This document shows positions 1 to 9,635 of a stretch of 64,000 nucleotides of DNA, one piece after another. Location: the NCBI GenBank assembly GCA_009695065.1, contig SIBR01000010.1, positions 31,863 to 95,862 on the forward strand. Reading direction: 5' to 3'. The translations under genes and the position numbers were made by a program. Each line of letters begins with the position of its first letter. The first letter of the stretch is position 1. Under the pieces are notes generated by a model. It did no database searches, was not told where the DNA came from, and saw only the letters and a program-made list of their open reading frames with translations. Source of the DNA: Opitutus sp. GTDB taxonomy: Bacteria > Verrucomicrobiota > Verrucomicrobiae > Opitutales > Opitutaceae.

Positions 1-983
1 GTGAGGTGGAGGACGCCGCGGAAGGCGTACTGCGCGCCCACGCCGTGCCGGAATCCGCCGAGGATGCAACCGAGGCCGGTCATCGGATAACCCTGCACGG
101 CGGCGAAATCCTGGATGAGCGTCGACGTCGGCACCCAGGTGAGGCCGGTCTCGGTCCAACGCATGGCGCGCGTCCAGCCGCGCAGGGGGACGATGGTGAG
201 CTTGCCGCGCGCGCGGGCGGCCTCGGAAATGACCAGACCGCCGGGTGGCCGCGCGTTCCGCACCATGTTGGCCAGTTCGCCCATCGTCAGGCCGTGGACG
301 TAGGGCACGCGGAACTTTCCGACGTCGCTCATCCATTCCGGGTCGAGTGGCGGGCCGCCGACCTTGAGCCCGCCGAGCGGATTGGGCCGGTCGAGCACGA
401 TGACCTCCTTGTCCGCCTCGAAACAGGCCTCCATCGCGGTTTTCATCGCACCGCTGAACGTGTAGCTGCGGGTGCCGATGTCCTGCAGGTCGATCACGAG
501 CGCATCGATGGTCTTCAGCTGCGCGGGCGTGGGGCGGAAGCTTTTCGATTTGCCGTTGTAGAGGGAAAACACGGGCAGGCTGGTCCGGGCATCGACCGTG
601 TCGGGAAAATATTTCTCCGCGGGCTGGTCGTTGTAGATGCCGTGCTCGACGGCGTAGAGCGCCACGAGCTTCACCCCGGGGGCGCGCCGCAGGACTTCGA
701 CGGTTGAGACGCCGCGACGGTTGACCCCCGCGGGATGGGTGAGCAGCCCGATGCGTTTGCCCTTCACCGCGGCAAAGCCGTCGGCCTCCAGGGTGTCGAT
801 GCCCAGCATCACCGGATAGGTGCGCGCGGGCGGCGCAGCGGGTTTGGGCCCGGCCGGTGCGGCGGCCACGGGGGCGACTTTTTGGGCGGGGGCCTGCGCG
901 CCGCTGCAGCCGAAAAGCGCGAGCGCCGCCATCGGTACGAGCAGCAGTTTATTGATAGTGAGCAGGGGCTTCAATCCAGCCAT
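1..983 (-). CDS. NamZ-type exo-N-acetylmuramidase lipoprotein (DUF1343), partial
   Basis: Reads leftward from ATG 983 and leaves the window at position 1, so about 327 residues are visible and the C-terminus is missing. The N-terminus is a lipoprotein signal with lipobox LFGC (Cys near residue 26), followed by an Ala/Pro-rich linker. After that come DUF1343 hallmarks: a [10 protein letters not shown] start, [13 protein letters not shown], an EHG triplet, [15 protein letters not shown] and the RPNPLGG block. Family members such as NamZ remove terminal N-acetylmuramic acid from peptidoglycan chains. The lipobox implies an envelope-anchored enzyme in cell-wall turnover. The family assignment is firm; the substrate is inferred from the family. 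The upstream neighbour, glycerate kinase, points the same way but is separated by about 90 nt. Confidence 0.85.
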   Translation of the reverse strand, partial: MAGLKPLLTINKLLLVPMAALALFGCSGAQAPAQKVAPVAAAPAGPKPAAPPARTYPVMLGIDTLEADGFAAVKGKRIGLLTHPAGVNRRGVSTVEVLRRAPGVKLVALYAVEHGIYNDQPAEKYFPDTVDARTSLPVFSLYNGKSKSFRPTPAQLKTIDALVIDLQDIGTRSYTFSGAMKTAMEACFEADKEVIVLDRPNPLGGLKVGGPPLDPEWMSDVGKFRVPYVHGLTMGELANMVRNARPPGGLVISEAARARGKLTIVPLRGWTRAMRWTETGLTWVPTSTLIQDFAAVQGYPMTGLGCILGGFRHGVGAQYAFRGVLHL

Positions 984-1072
984 GAAAACCCATGGTTGAA
1001 GGGCGCCCGGGGTCCGTCGAGTCGGAAGCGGAAAAATCCGGGCGTGGACGTCGAATCCGGGCGCCACCCGAT

Positions 1073-2242
1073 TCAGAATGCGCGGTGAACCGCCTGGCGC
1101 AGATTGTCCGCTGCTTCGCGCAGGGCGCGTTCCAAGGGCATGTTCGGCGGGGTGATTGCGTGGAGCGTCAGGCCGGGGTGTTCCGCGCCGGTGCTGACCG
1201 CCCCGGCAAAAACGTGCACGCGTTTTCCGAGGGCGAGGGCGCGGGCGGCGACGGCGCCGGGGCCCTTGCCGCTGAGCGAGCTGTCGTCGAAACGGCCTTC
1301 GCCGGTGATGATCAGATCCGCCGCGGCGAGGCGCCGCTCAAGATCGAGCCAGGCCGATACGAGTTCGAAGCCGGGCAGCAGTTGCGCTCCGGCGGCGGCC
1401 ATCAGCCCAAACGAGATGCCGCCCGCCGCGCCGGCGCCCGGGGTGTCCATCAGCGCATCCGGCTGGTTGCAGTGATGACAAAGGAGCATGGCCATGCGCG
1501 CGCTGGCATGTTCCAGCCGGGCGAGGTCGGCTGCGCGCAATCCCTTTTGCGGGCCATACACCGCCGCGGCGCCGCGCGACCCGAGCAGCGGATTGGTGAC
1601 ATCGCAGGCGATCCGGATGGGTGGCAGGGCGGCGGGAACGCGGCCCGTCAACCGGGTGATGTGCCGCCATTGTTCGGGCACCGGCGGATGAATGTCGCGG
1701 CTGTCGCCCGTGCTGAAGCCGAGGCCGAGGGCCGCGAGTGCGCCGAGGCCGAGGTCGTGGGTCGCGCTGCCTCCGACGCCCAGCAGGATGAGCGATGCAC
1801 CCTCATCGGCCGCGTGTCGGATGAGCTGCCCGGTGCCGAACGTCGTGGTGTGCCAGGGGTCCCGCTCTTCGGGAGCCAGCAGGGCCAGGCCCGACGCGGA
1901 AGCCATTTCGATGAGGGCGACCTGGTCCGGCGGAGATGAGGACGGTCGTCCGCCGCCGAGACCGAGCAACTCGCGGGCGCCGGCGGGAATATGCTCGAGC
2001 GGAACGAAGCCGACGGAGGATGCGGCGCGGCGGCCCCGCGGTCCCTCCACGGTAAACTGGCGCGCCGTGCCACCGGCGGCGGCCGTGAGGATTTCGCCAA
2101 AACCCTCGCCGCCATCCGCGAGCGGGCAGACGTCGAACGACCAGTCGCCGTGCCGGTCGCGCAACGCCTGCCTAGCGAGTTCACCCGCCTCGCGCGCGGT
2201 GAGGGAGTCCTTGAATTTGTCGAAGGCGAGAAGGACGCGCAT
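1073..2242 (-). CDS. Glycerate kinase (GarK/GlxK family)
   Basis: 389-residue protein, typical for the type 1 glycerate kinases that phosphorylate D-glycerate with ATP (usually to 2-phosphoglycerate) at the end of glyoxylate, glucarate or serine-type routes. It starts [16 protein letters not shown]. It contains PLADGGEGF near residue 44, the glycine-rich [12 protein letters not shown] block near residue 260 and the [20 protein letters not shown] signature near residue 310. No signal peptide, so cytoplasmic. ATG 2242 gives the canonical N-terminus. About 90 nt separate it from the downstream lipoprotein gene and 135 nt from the histidine kinase upstream, so co-transcription is possible but not evident. 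There is no other sugar-acid pathway gene immediately adjacent. Confidence 0.92.
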   Translation of the reverse strand: MRVLLAFDKFKDSLTAREAGELARQALRDRHGDWSFDVCPLADGGEGFGEILTAAAGGTARQFTVEGPRGRRAASSVGFVPLEHIPAGARELLGLGGGRPSSSPPDQVALIEMASASGLALLAPEERDPWHTTTFGTGQLIRHAADEGASLILLGVGGSATHDLGLGALAALGLGFSTGDSRDIHPPVPEQWRHITRLTGRVPAALPPIRIACDVTNPLLGSRGAAAVYGPQKGLRAADLARLEHASARMAMLLCHHCNQPDALMDTPGAGAAGGISFGLMAAAGAQLLPGFELVSAWLDLERRLAAADLIITGEGRFDDSSLSGKGPGAVAARALALGKRVHVFAGAVSTGAEHPGLTLHAITPPNMPLERALREAADNLRQAVHRAF

Positions 2243-2377
2243 GGCCGGGGCAACGTGTCCGCGGAGCGTCGCGGTTAAAAGGCGAAAAACGCGCGAACGC
2301 CCGGGAACGCCCGCGAGGCGGCGATCCCCTCTGCGGCCTAGCGCCTTATCCCCGTGCGATCCTGCAGTCCACCCCCT

Positions 2378-4985
2378 TCAAGACTTCGTCGGGCGGCGTT
2401 CCCGTTGCATGCAAAAACGCCGGAGTGCGGCTTCGAGTTGGGCGAGGTTGAGCGGCTTCGTGAGGTGGTCGTTCAAGCCGGCCTCGAGCGCTTGCGCCCG
2501 CTGCGGTTGCCGGGCGTCGGCCGTCAGGGCGATAATCCAAAATTTTTGCGCTTGGGTGCCCGCGGTGCCGGCCCGGATCGCCCGCAGGGCGGTGAGCCCG
2601 TCCATTTCCGGCATATGCATGTCGAGCAACATCACGTCGTAGGGCGCCACCGGCAGGACGAGCTTTTCCACGGCCTGCCGGCCGTTTTCGACTAGGGTCG
2701 AAGTGCCGCCCAATTTCGTCAGCACCCGCTGCATCAGGCGTTGGTTGACGACATTGTCCTCGGCGACCAGCACGTGCAGTCCGAACTGAGTGGAGGGGGG
2801 CGATCTTCGCAACCGGAATGGCGCCTGATACGACGGCGAAGAGCGATTCGTGGTGGATCGGCTTGTTGATGAGCAGTCGGAAATGGGTTCGTAGCTTCGC
2901 CCGCAGTTCGGTGGACAACGAAATCGGTACGAGCCCGAACGTCCGCTCGGGCACCAGACCGGGGAGCGGTTCCGCCGCCTCGGCGAGGGCCATCGCGAGG
3001 GGCTCGGGCGTGTCGACGAGGGCGACGTCCCAGGCCTTGGCGCCCAGTTTCGCCGGCGAGTCGGCTTCCACCACCGGACTGCCCCAGCGGGTGGCGAGCT
3101 CCGCCAGTTCCTGGCGCAGGGAGCCCGGCTGGATGGCGAGCCCGATCCGCAGGTTTCCCAGGTCGCGGCGGGGCAGGGAGAGCATCGCGATGGGGGTGCG
3201 CACGGTGAACGTGAACGTCGAACCCTGCCCAGGGTGCTGGTGCAGGCGATTTCGCCACCGAGCATCTGCACCAGGCTGCGGCAAATCGCGAGGCCGAGGC
3301 CGGCCCCCGTAGCGCGGGGCGAGGACTCGTCGACCTGGCTGAACGGCTTGAAGAGCTTTTCGTGATGGTCGGGGGCGATACCGATGCCGGTGTCGCGCAC
3401 GGAGAATTCCAGGACACAGTCGTCCGGGAGGGCGGTGGACCCGGTGGCCGGGGCCGGGACGGCGGGTCCGGATTTGGCCGTCCGCCGAACGCTGGCTTCG
3501 ACTTCGCCCGTGGCGGTGAATTTCACCGCGTTGCCCACGAGGTTGAGCAGGATCTGGCGCAACCGGCCGGCATCGACGACGATCGCCGCCGGCACGTCGT
3601 CGGCGATGTGATGCACGAGCTCGATTTTTTTCTGGGCGGCTTTCGCGGCCAGGAGGTCGAGCGCGTCCTCGATGCATTCGCGGGGATCGCAGGGCACGGG
3701 GTCGAGTTTGAATTTGCCCGATTCGATGCGGGCAAAGTCGAGAATGGCGCCGGTGAGCTGGATGAGGGACTCCCCGCTGGCGCGGATGGTCTGCACAAAC
3801 TCCCGTTGTTCCGCCGCGAGGGGCGTCTCCAGCAGGAGGCTCGTTAAGCCGACAATGCCGTTGAGGGGCGTGCGCACCTCGTGGCTCATCGTCGCCAGAA
3901 ACTGGCTCTTGGCCCGGTCTCCCGCCTGGGCCAGATCCCGTGCGTCGCGCAGTTCGGCTTCCCGCCGTTTGCTCTCGGTCACGTCGTCGAACACGGCGAC
4001 GAAACAGGAGATCGAGCCGTCGCGATGCCGCACGGGGGTGACGATGCCGCGGGCGGGATAGACCGTGCCGTCCTTGCGCCGATTCAGCTATTCCCCCTCC
4101 CAGGAACGGCCGGCCCGCACCGAGGCGAAAATATCGGTCAGGACTGCGCCGGTCGGGGATGGCATCTGCCCGTCGCGCCAGGACCGGCCGAGCAACTCGC
4201 GCCGTTGGTAGCCGGTTTGCTGGCAGAGCCCGCGATTAGCGTACTCGATCCGACCGGCGAGATCGACGATCAGCAACGCCGACCGGCTCTGCTCCATCGC
4301 CTCGGAAAAATTGCGGATGACCTCGCGTTGCTCGGCCTGCCGCTGTCTCACGAGCCAGGCCAAGAGTGGCAGACCCGCCACGATCCAGGCGAGCAGCGCG
4401 CGCTGGACCCCCACGTTCCACAGTTGGGCTCCCCATTCCGCCGCGTCGATTTCGACGCCGAGAATCTCCCGCCCCGGCGCAGCGGCTGGGGATGCCGTCG
4501 CGGTTTCGATCGCTGCGTAGCCGGTCACCCATGGACCGGACCGGTCGTCCGGAGGTCCGTCGGTCGCGGCTCCGCCAAGGCGAATCACCCCGTGCAGACC
4601 GGGGGATTCCGCCGCTGGAAATTCCCGGCCGGGCGGGGGCGCATCCGGGGCCCCGGCGGGGGACGAGTCGGCCAGCAGGATCGTCTTGCCGGTTTCCGGC
4701 TGTGGGCGGAGCAGAAAAACCGAGCGCGCGTGTTCGGTGACGTTGTGGAGGGCGCGCAGCCGGCCCTTTACGTGCGCATAAAGGGTCGTCGGGAGATCCG
4801 CGGGCGAGCCCGCGCAATTCCAAGGCATCGAACGCGACGGCGGAGCGCTTCGTGTCTTCAATCAAGCGGGATCGCAGCTCGGCCCGGCGGCTTTGAGCGC
4901 CCTTCCAGCCAACCGCCATGCCGGCGAGCAGAATAAGGCTCCACGCCGCTAGGATTTTGGGGTTACGGACGAAATGCTGTAACAT
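2378..4985 (-). pseudogene. Hybrid sensor histidine kinase with three frameshifts and an in-frame stop
   Basis: A single coding region for a hybrid kinase of roughly 870 residues can be traced, but only by switching frame. ATG 4985 begins a membrane segment (KILAAWSLILLAGMAVGW). The frame shifts near 4815. A periplasmic sensor and second membrane segment (LLAWIVAGLPLLAWLV) lead into a PAS domain, interrupted by TAG at 4088-4090 between WEGE and LNRRKDG, where the family would have a sense codon. Then follow HisKA (FLATMSHEVRTPLNG), the HATPase N, G1 and G2 boxes (NLVGNAVKF, DTGIGIAPD, GAGLGLAI), a shift near 3230, a receiver-like domain without clear phosphosite, a shift near 2790 beside a C6 run, and a true receiver (VAEDNVVNQRL, LLDMHMPEMDG, LTKPL). 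All domains are otherwise intact. This is either recent decay or consensus error. Confidence 0.85.
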
Positions 4986-5153
4986 GGCGCGACCGGGTCG
5001 GCGCTTCCTAATCAACGGTGGCCGCCCGGCGTCATGCAATGGGTAATCTCGACCCGGTGGCGGAGGAGGCAAGGGGAGCGGGCGCTTTACCTCGGGGCTG
5101 GCGTTGTTACGGTGCGGCATGCCCGAGGACCCGGATCCGCCGCGGGGAACGAC

Positions 5154-5411
5154 GTGCATGCGATCCTGCGTGATAATCTTGCCCGGGCCAACGCCGCGGG
5201 CCCCAACGAACTCGCGCCCAAGCCGCGGCGGGCGTCCCGCCGAAAGCGGCACTATTGGGCGTTGATGCTGATCGTGAATGCCGGACTGCTGACGCTCACC
5301 CTCGCCAGTGGACCGAAGTATCCGGTCACGTTCGTTTACGGCATCGCGGGGCTGGTGATCTTCAATCTCGGGCTTTGGTGGGTAATGTGGCAGATCATGG
5401 AAGACTATTAG
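5154..5411 (+). CDS. Small two-TM membrane protein, hypothetical
   Basis: About 85 residues from a GTG start. The first 30 residues are hydrophilic and basic (ending KPRRASRRKRHYW). Two hydrophobic segments follow (ALMLIVNAGLLTLTLA and VYGIAGLVIFNLGLWWVMW) before the end at IMEDY. This is a plausible inner-membrane protein with a cytoplasmic basic N-terminus. The start is uncertain: the same frame is open upstream to 5034, with another GTG at 5112, but the upstream codons look non-coding and GTG 5154 has a GGGGAAC stretch a few bases before it. The stop codon overlaps the stop of the convergent RNA methyltransferase gene by a few bases. I recognise no family or function. Confidence 0.6.
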   Translation: MHAILRDNLARANAAGPNELAPKPRRASRRKRHYWALMLIVNAGLLTLTLASGPKYPVTFVYGIAGLVIFNLGLWWVMWQIMEDY

Positions 5412-6319
5412 GCGCGGCGTGCGAACAGCTCCCACATCAACACGGCGGCGGCGACCGACACGTTGAGCGACTCGATCTTGCCGCGGCCGGGAATGGTGAC
5501 GAGCCGCGTGCAGGCGGCCGCTGCCTCGGGCGCCAGGCCCTGCTCCTCGTTGCCGAGCACAAGGGCAACGGGTTTGCCGGGTCCGGGGCGTATTTCCGGC
5601 CGGCCGCCGCGCGTGGCACCGCCGATCACGTCGTAGCCCGCGGCCGCGAGTTCGCGGACAAAATCGATGAGGGCCTTCGTTTGCCAGACTTCGAGATGCT
5701 CAAAACCGCCCTCGGCCACGCGGTGCGCTGCATCCGTCGGCCGAGCCGCGCCGGCATCGGCGGGAATGACGATGCGCGGCACGCCAAAATACGCGGCGGT
5801 GCGGGCGATGGCGCCCAGGTTGTGCGCGTTGCCGATGCGGTCGAGCACCAGCACGGCTTCGCGGTTCTTCGCCCACCGGCGCACGTCGTCGGCCTTCGCT
5901 TCGCGCAACGCCGGCGGCGCCACCACGGCGACGATGCCACCGTGGTGCACCGAGCCGGCGATCTTCTCGAGTTCCGGCGGCTCGACGCAGCGATAAACCT
6001 TTTTCGCCTGGGCCAGCACCTTGCACATGACCCCGATTTTGCGCCCGGTTGCGTAGTCGAAGAACAATCGCTGGATGGAACCCGGGTCACGCGCGAAGCG
6101 GGCCTGCACCGCGGCCAGGCCGCACAATTTCAATTCGTCGCGGGCCGGGCCGCTGCGGGAGCCGGGCACAGTGCCGGGAGGCGGCGGGACCGGTACTGGA
6201 GCGGGATCGCGCGGGCCGGAGACGGCTCCCCGCAGGCGGGCGGGCCCGGCGGGCGCGCGGAATTCTCCGGCGGACGGCGCGGGTGCGGAGGGAATGGGGC
6301 GCTTTGAAAAAGGAGGCAT
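5408..6319 (-). CDS. TrmH/SpoU-family RNA 2'-O-methyltransferase
   Basis: About 303 residues from ATG 6319. The first 65 residues are a Pro/Ala-rich low-complexity leader. Then come the substrate-binding domain (LKLCGLAAVQARF, HHGGIVAV) and a SPOUT catalytic domain with the three knot motifs: motif 1 VLDRIGNAHNLGAIARTAAYFG, motif 2 ALVLGNEEQGL and motif 3 RLVTIPGRGKIESLNVSVAAAV. Family members methylate the ribose 2'-OH of rRNA or tRNA using SAM; the exact target cannot be told here. An alternative ATG at 6394 would overlap the upstream methyltransferase gene and add unconserved sequence. With the gene upstream it forms a tandem of two RNA methyltransferases. A second TrmH paralogue lies at 44.6 kb. 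Confidence 0.9.
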   Translation of the reverse strand: MPPFSKRPIPSAPAPSAGEFRAPAGPARLRGAVSGPRDPAPVPVPPPPGTVPGSRSGPARDELKLCGLAAVQARFARDPGSIQRLFFDYATGRKIGVMCKVLAQAKKVYRCVEPPELEKIAGSVHHGGIVAVVAPPALREAKADDVRRWAKNREAVLVLDRIGNAHNLGAIARTAAYFGVPRIVIPADAGAARPTDAAHRVAEGGFEHLEVWQTKALIDFVRELAAAGYDVIGGATRGGRPEIRPGPGKPVALVLGNEEQGLAPEAAAACTRLVTIPGRGKIESLNVSVAAAVLMWELFARRA

Positions 6320-6371
6320 GGGGTGAGGCTGACGCGCCGCGCGGGTGAAACCAAACAAAAGCGCGCCGGAC

Positions 6372-7406
6372 TTAACGCCGGTCGGCGGGGGCATTTGCTT
6401 CCCCGGTGAGGGTCAGTTCCTCGCGATCGTGGTAAAGGTGGCGGATGCGCGTGCCGGGGGCGTGCCGGGTGAACGGCGAATCCGGCGCCCGGAGTTCGCG
6501 GAGCAGCGCGACGGCGTCGACGCGGCCGAATTTCAGATTGATGACGAAGCGCCGGCACCACGCCTGCGCCAGCCAGGGCTCCACGAGGTGCCGCAATACG
6601 TGGTGCGGTTCCTCCACGAGGTCGCAGAACAGCCAGTCGAAGACGGTGGTTTCGCCCGGGGCGAATTTGAAGGCATCCTCGCGCCGGTGCTCGATCCGCG
6701 GGTGATCGAGCGCGCCGCCTTTCAGCGGGCCGTTGTCGATCGCCATTACCTGCGCCCCACGTTTCGCAGCGCTGTAGCTCCAGCCGCCGGGCGCCGCGCC
6801 GAGGTCGCATACCGTCTCGCCGGCCTGGGGCTCCCGGCCGAGCACGGCGTAGGCTTCCTCCACCTTGAGATAGGAGCGCGACGGCGCGAGTGGATCGTCG
6901 GCCATGCGCCGCGCGCCATGGACGAACGCGTCGCGGGCCACGAACATGCGGCCGAAATCGGCGAAGAACACGAAGAGTCCCCGGGCGCGGCCGACGCCGC
7001 GCGCCACGTCGGAGGTCGCGAGCCGGGCGACGCGGGCCAGTTTCTTTTTCACCTGCGCGCCGCAGGCCTTTTCCACTGCCGCCAGCCGGCGGCCCAGGCC
7101 CACCAACTCGTGCGGCCCCTGCCAGAGGTTGGGCCACGGGGCGTCGATGCGCTCACCCTGCAGCCCGCTGAGAAAGAAATCCGCGACGCCGGTGGCGAGG
7201 GCGTTGACCGATTCGCCCCGGAGCTCGACGGGTTCGACGAGCGTGAGGTGCGCAAACGCGAGGTCGGTGAGGGCTGGGCGGGAAACGGTTGCGGCCGGGG
7301 TGGTTCGCACCCAGCCCGGTCCTTTTCCCGCGGGCGTCAGGCCGTGCAATTCCTCCAGCTCGCGGGCGAGCAGCATTTCGAAACCGGCCTGGCAGGTAAT
7401 CAACAC
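6372..7406 (-). CDS. FtsJ/RlmM-like RNA 2'-O-methyltransferase
   Basis: 344 residues. The N-terminal half resembles the THUMP-type region of RlmM proteins (MLITCQAGFEMLLARELEEL). The C-terminal half is an FtsJ-type Rossmann domain: SRSYLKVEEAY supplies the first catalytic Lys, VCDLGAAPGGWSYSAAKRG is the SAM-binding loop, FCDLVE carries the Asp, and FVINLKFG the second Lys, consistent with the K-D-K-E tetrad of 2'-O-ribose methyltransferases. E. coli RlmM methylates C2498 of 23S rRNA; an equivalent role is likely but not proven by sequence. The gene lies 52 nt upstream of the TrmH-family gene on the same strand and is probably co-transcribed with it. Confidence 0.85.
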   Translation of the reverse strand: MLITCQAGFEMLLARELEELHGLTPAGKGPGWVRTTPAATVSRPALTDLAFAHLTLVEPVELRGESVNALATGVADFFLSGLQGERIDAPWPNLWQGPHELVGLGRRLAAVEKACGAQVKKKLARVARLATSDVARGVGRARGLFVFFADFGRMFVARDAFVHGARRMADDPLAPSRSYLKVEEAYAVLGREPQAGETVCDLGAAPGGWSYSAAKRGAQVMAIDNGPLKGGALDHPRIEHRREDAFKFAPGETTVFDWLFCDLVEEPHHVLRHLVEPWLAQAWCRRFVINLKFGRVDAVALLRELRAPDSPFTRHAPGTRIRHLYHDREELTLTGEANAPADRR

Positions 7407-7491
7407 GGCTCGGAACGTGGCGGGCCGCGGTCAAGCGGCGATAAAAAAGCGTCCTGCTTCCGGGCGGGAATCCCGGACAACGTCGCGTGCG

Positions 7492-8268
7492 TCAGAGCCG
7501 GTGGAGATGGAAGCCGCCGTCGACGTCGAACACGGCGCCGGTGGAAAAAGGAAAGCGATCCTCGGCGAGGGCCCGCACGGCGCGCCCGATGTCCTCGGGT
7601 TTGCCCCACCGGCGGATCGGCGTGATGCCCTGTTCGAGGATGAGCTTGTCGTATTTCTCCTTCACGCCGCTGGTCATATCGGTGGCGATGACGCCGGGGC
7701 GGATTTCATAGACGTTGATGCCCTCCTGGCCGAGGCGGTCGGCAAACAGCTTCGTCATCATCGCGAGGCCCGCTTTCACCATGCAGTAGTCGCCGCGATT
7801 GATCGACGCGGTGTACGCCGAGATGGAGGTGATGTTGACGATGCGGCCGCGAAAGCCCTCCGCGTCGCGGTCCTGCTTCAGCATCTGCTTCGCGACCGAC
7901 TGGGAAAGGAAGAACGGCCCCTTGAGGTTGATCGCGAAGAGCCGGTCGAAGCTTTCCTCGCCAGCGTCGAGGAGATCGGCGCGGACCTTGGGGGCGACCC
8001 CGGCATTGTTGACGAGCAGATCGATCCGGCCGAAGCGCGCGACGGTTTCCGCGACAAGGCGCTCCCGGTCGGCCGCGACGGCGACGTCGCCCTGCACAAC
8101 AAAGCCGTCGCCCCCGGCCGCGCGAACGAGGGCGAGCGCCTCGGCGGCGGCTTCGGCATTGCCGGCGTAGTTGATCGCGACCCGGCCGCCGCCGCGGGCC
8201 AGTTCGAGCGCGATGCCGCGGCCGATGCCTCGGGATGCGCCAGTGATGAGGGCGGTTGGGGTGGGCAT
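7492..8268 (-). CDS. Short-chain dehydrogenase/reductase (3-oxoacyl-ACP-reductase-like)
   Basis: 258 residues, a classical SDR. The NAD(P)-binding motif is [15 protein letters not shown] at residues 9-23 and the NNAG motif is [10 protein letters not shown] near residue 90. The catalytic Ser ([10 protein letters not shown]) and the YxxxK pair (YCMVKAG) follow, then [10 protein letters not shown]. The C-terminus [15 protein letters not shown] is typical of enzymes acting on sugars or small ketones. Substrate is unknown. The gene ends 72 nt before the next gene in a minus-strand pair with the enolase-superfamily enzyme upstream. Pairing of an SDR with an enolase-superfamily enzyme is common in sugar-acid and amino-acid catabolic loci, which is only contextual support. 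Confidence 0.88.
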   Translation of the reverse strand: MPTPTALITGASRGIGRGIALELARGGGRVAINYAGNAEAAAEALALVRAAGGDGFVVQGDVAVAADRERLVAETVARFGRIDLLVNNAGVAPKVRADLLDAGEESFDRLFAINLKGPFFLSQSVAKQMLKQDRDAEGFRGRIVNITSISAYTASINRGDYCMVKAGLAMMTKLFADRLGQEGINVYEIRPGVIATDMTSGVKEKYDKLILEQGITPIRRWGKPEDIGRAVRALAEDRFPFSTGAVFDVDGGFHLHRL

Positions 8269-8340
8269 GGCCGCCAGCAGAAATCAGTCGGAGCGTTCGA
8301 AGCCAGACAAAATACCGGGTGGGTCGCGGACTGGAGGCGC

Positions 8341-9429
8341 TTATTTCCGGGGCGTGACGCCGTGGCCGGTCGTGATGTGGGCGACGGACAGCCGGCCGCC
8401 GTCGACCGCATAGCCGCCGTCGAAAGGATTCGCCGCGAGGAAAAACGGCGTATCGAGGTCCGCGAAACGGAAGCCGCCCTGTCCGGCGGCGAAGCAGGCC
8501 GAGGTGGTCATGGCGAGGATCGACTCCACGTTGCCGCCGATCATCAGCGCGAGGCCGGCGGCGCGCGCCACCGCCGCGACTTCGAGCGCGGCCAGCAGCC
8601 CGGCCTTCATCAGCTTGATGTTGATCACCTGGCCCGCCCCTGCGGCGACGACCCGCCGCGCGTCCTCGGCGGTGGTGACGCTTTCGTCCGCGGCCACGAG
8701 CCAGCCGGACTCCAGGTGCAGGGCTCGCATCCCTTCCAAATCTGTTTTGGACAGCCACTGTTCGAGCAGCGCCGGCGCGATGCCGCGAGCCTTCAAGCCG
8801 CGCACGAGTTCGCGGGCGGCCTCGCGCGAAACCCCGGCGTTGCCGTCGAGGATCAACGGGGAGTCGGGCGCGGTCTCGTGAATCGCCGCCAGGCGGGCGA
8901 GATCGTGGGCGGGTCCCTCCTTGCCTCCGACCTTCACCTTGATCATGCGGATGCCCCGCGCGCGGATGTCGCGGGCCGCGGTCGCGGCTTCCGCCGCCGT
9001 GCCGGTGGTCACGGTCATATCCGTTTCCAGTTCCGTGCCGGCGCCGCCAAAAAATTTCCAAAGCGGCACGCCGTCGCGCCGGGTCAGGGCGTCGAGCAGC
9101 GCCATCTCGAAGGCGCACTGGGCCGAGCCGCAACCAGCGCCGCCGCGCGCCCGAAATTCCAATGCGACGGTTCGCCAGTCCTCCACTGTGCGGCCAATGA
9201 AGGCGGCGCCGGCGGCATGCAGGACGGCGAGCGCGCCCGCCTGGGTTTCGCCGTTGTAGGGCGGCAGCGGGGCCGCCTCGCCATAGCCCCGGGTGCCGTC
9301 GGCCAGTTCCAGCGTGACCAGCACGTTGTTCGCCACCGCCTGGGCCCCGCCGGAAATGCCGAACGGTACAAACAGGGGAATATCCAGCGGCACGGCGTGC
9401 AGCGCGGTGATTTGAGGGGAGGCCTTCAT
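8341..9429 (-). CDS. Enolase-superfamily dipeptide epimerase-like protein
   Basis: 362 residues of the mandelate racemase/muconate lactonizing group. The capping domain is residues 1-125. The barrel carries KxK in MIKVKVGG near residue 165, metal ligands Asp in LILDGNAG, Glu in LLEQWL and Asp in VAADESV, and a Lys on the opposite face in INIKLMKAG. Paired lysines flanking a D/E/D metal site are characteristic of dipeptide epimerases such as L-Ala-D/L-Glu epimerase and of N-succinylamino acid racemases. The reaction is therefore most likely a 1,1-proton transfer at an amino-acid alpha carbon; the dipeptide specificity is not determinable. It is cytoplasmic. It diverges from the isomerase-like gene at 9636 across a 206-nt spacer that should hold both promoters. 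Confidence 0.82.
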   Translation of the reverse strand: MKASPQITALHAVPLDIPLFVPFGISGGAQAVANNVLVTLELADGTRGYGEAAPLPPYNGETQAGALAVLHAAGAAFIGRTVEDWRTVALEFRARGGAGCGSAQCAFEMALLDALTRRDGVPLWKFFGGAGTELETDMTVTTGTAAEAATAARDIRARGIRMIKVKVGGKEGPAHDLARLAAIHETAPDSPLILDGNAGVSREAARELVRGLKARGIAPALLEQWLSKTDLEGMRALHLESGWLVAADESVTTAEDARRVVAAGAGQVINIKLMKAGLLAALEVAAVARAAGLALMIGGNVESILAMTTSACFAAGQGGFRFADLDTPFFLAANPFDGGYAVDGGRLSVAHITTGHGVTPRK

Positions 9430-9635
9430 GCGCGGGTGGTTGGTCTCCGGTGTTCCGATACCGCGGTTCGCCGGATAGGGAGGCCGGATCCTGCCCGCGT
9501 TCCGGGAGCCCGGTCAAGCGGCCTGTCCGCCGGGATTGGACGGGGTGCGGGCGCGCCTTTACTTTGCCGGTCCGGGGCGCGATACCGGTCGTCCCGACAA
9601 TCCGCGTCTCTCGTTCCGCCCCAACGCACTGCACC

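Noticed and set aside
5034..5153. Upstream extension of the small membrane protein to 125 residues
   Set aside because: The added residues resemble translated spacer (RARG/GPGS-rich) and lie in the region that should hold the divergent promoters.
8341..9429. L-fuconate dehydratase in a fucose pathway with the neighbouring isomerase
   Set aside because: The KxK plus opposite Lys pattern and NIKLMKAG motif fit dipeptide epimerases, not the dehydratase His/Asp pattern.
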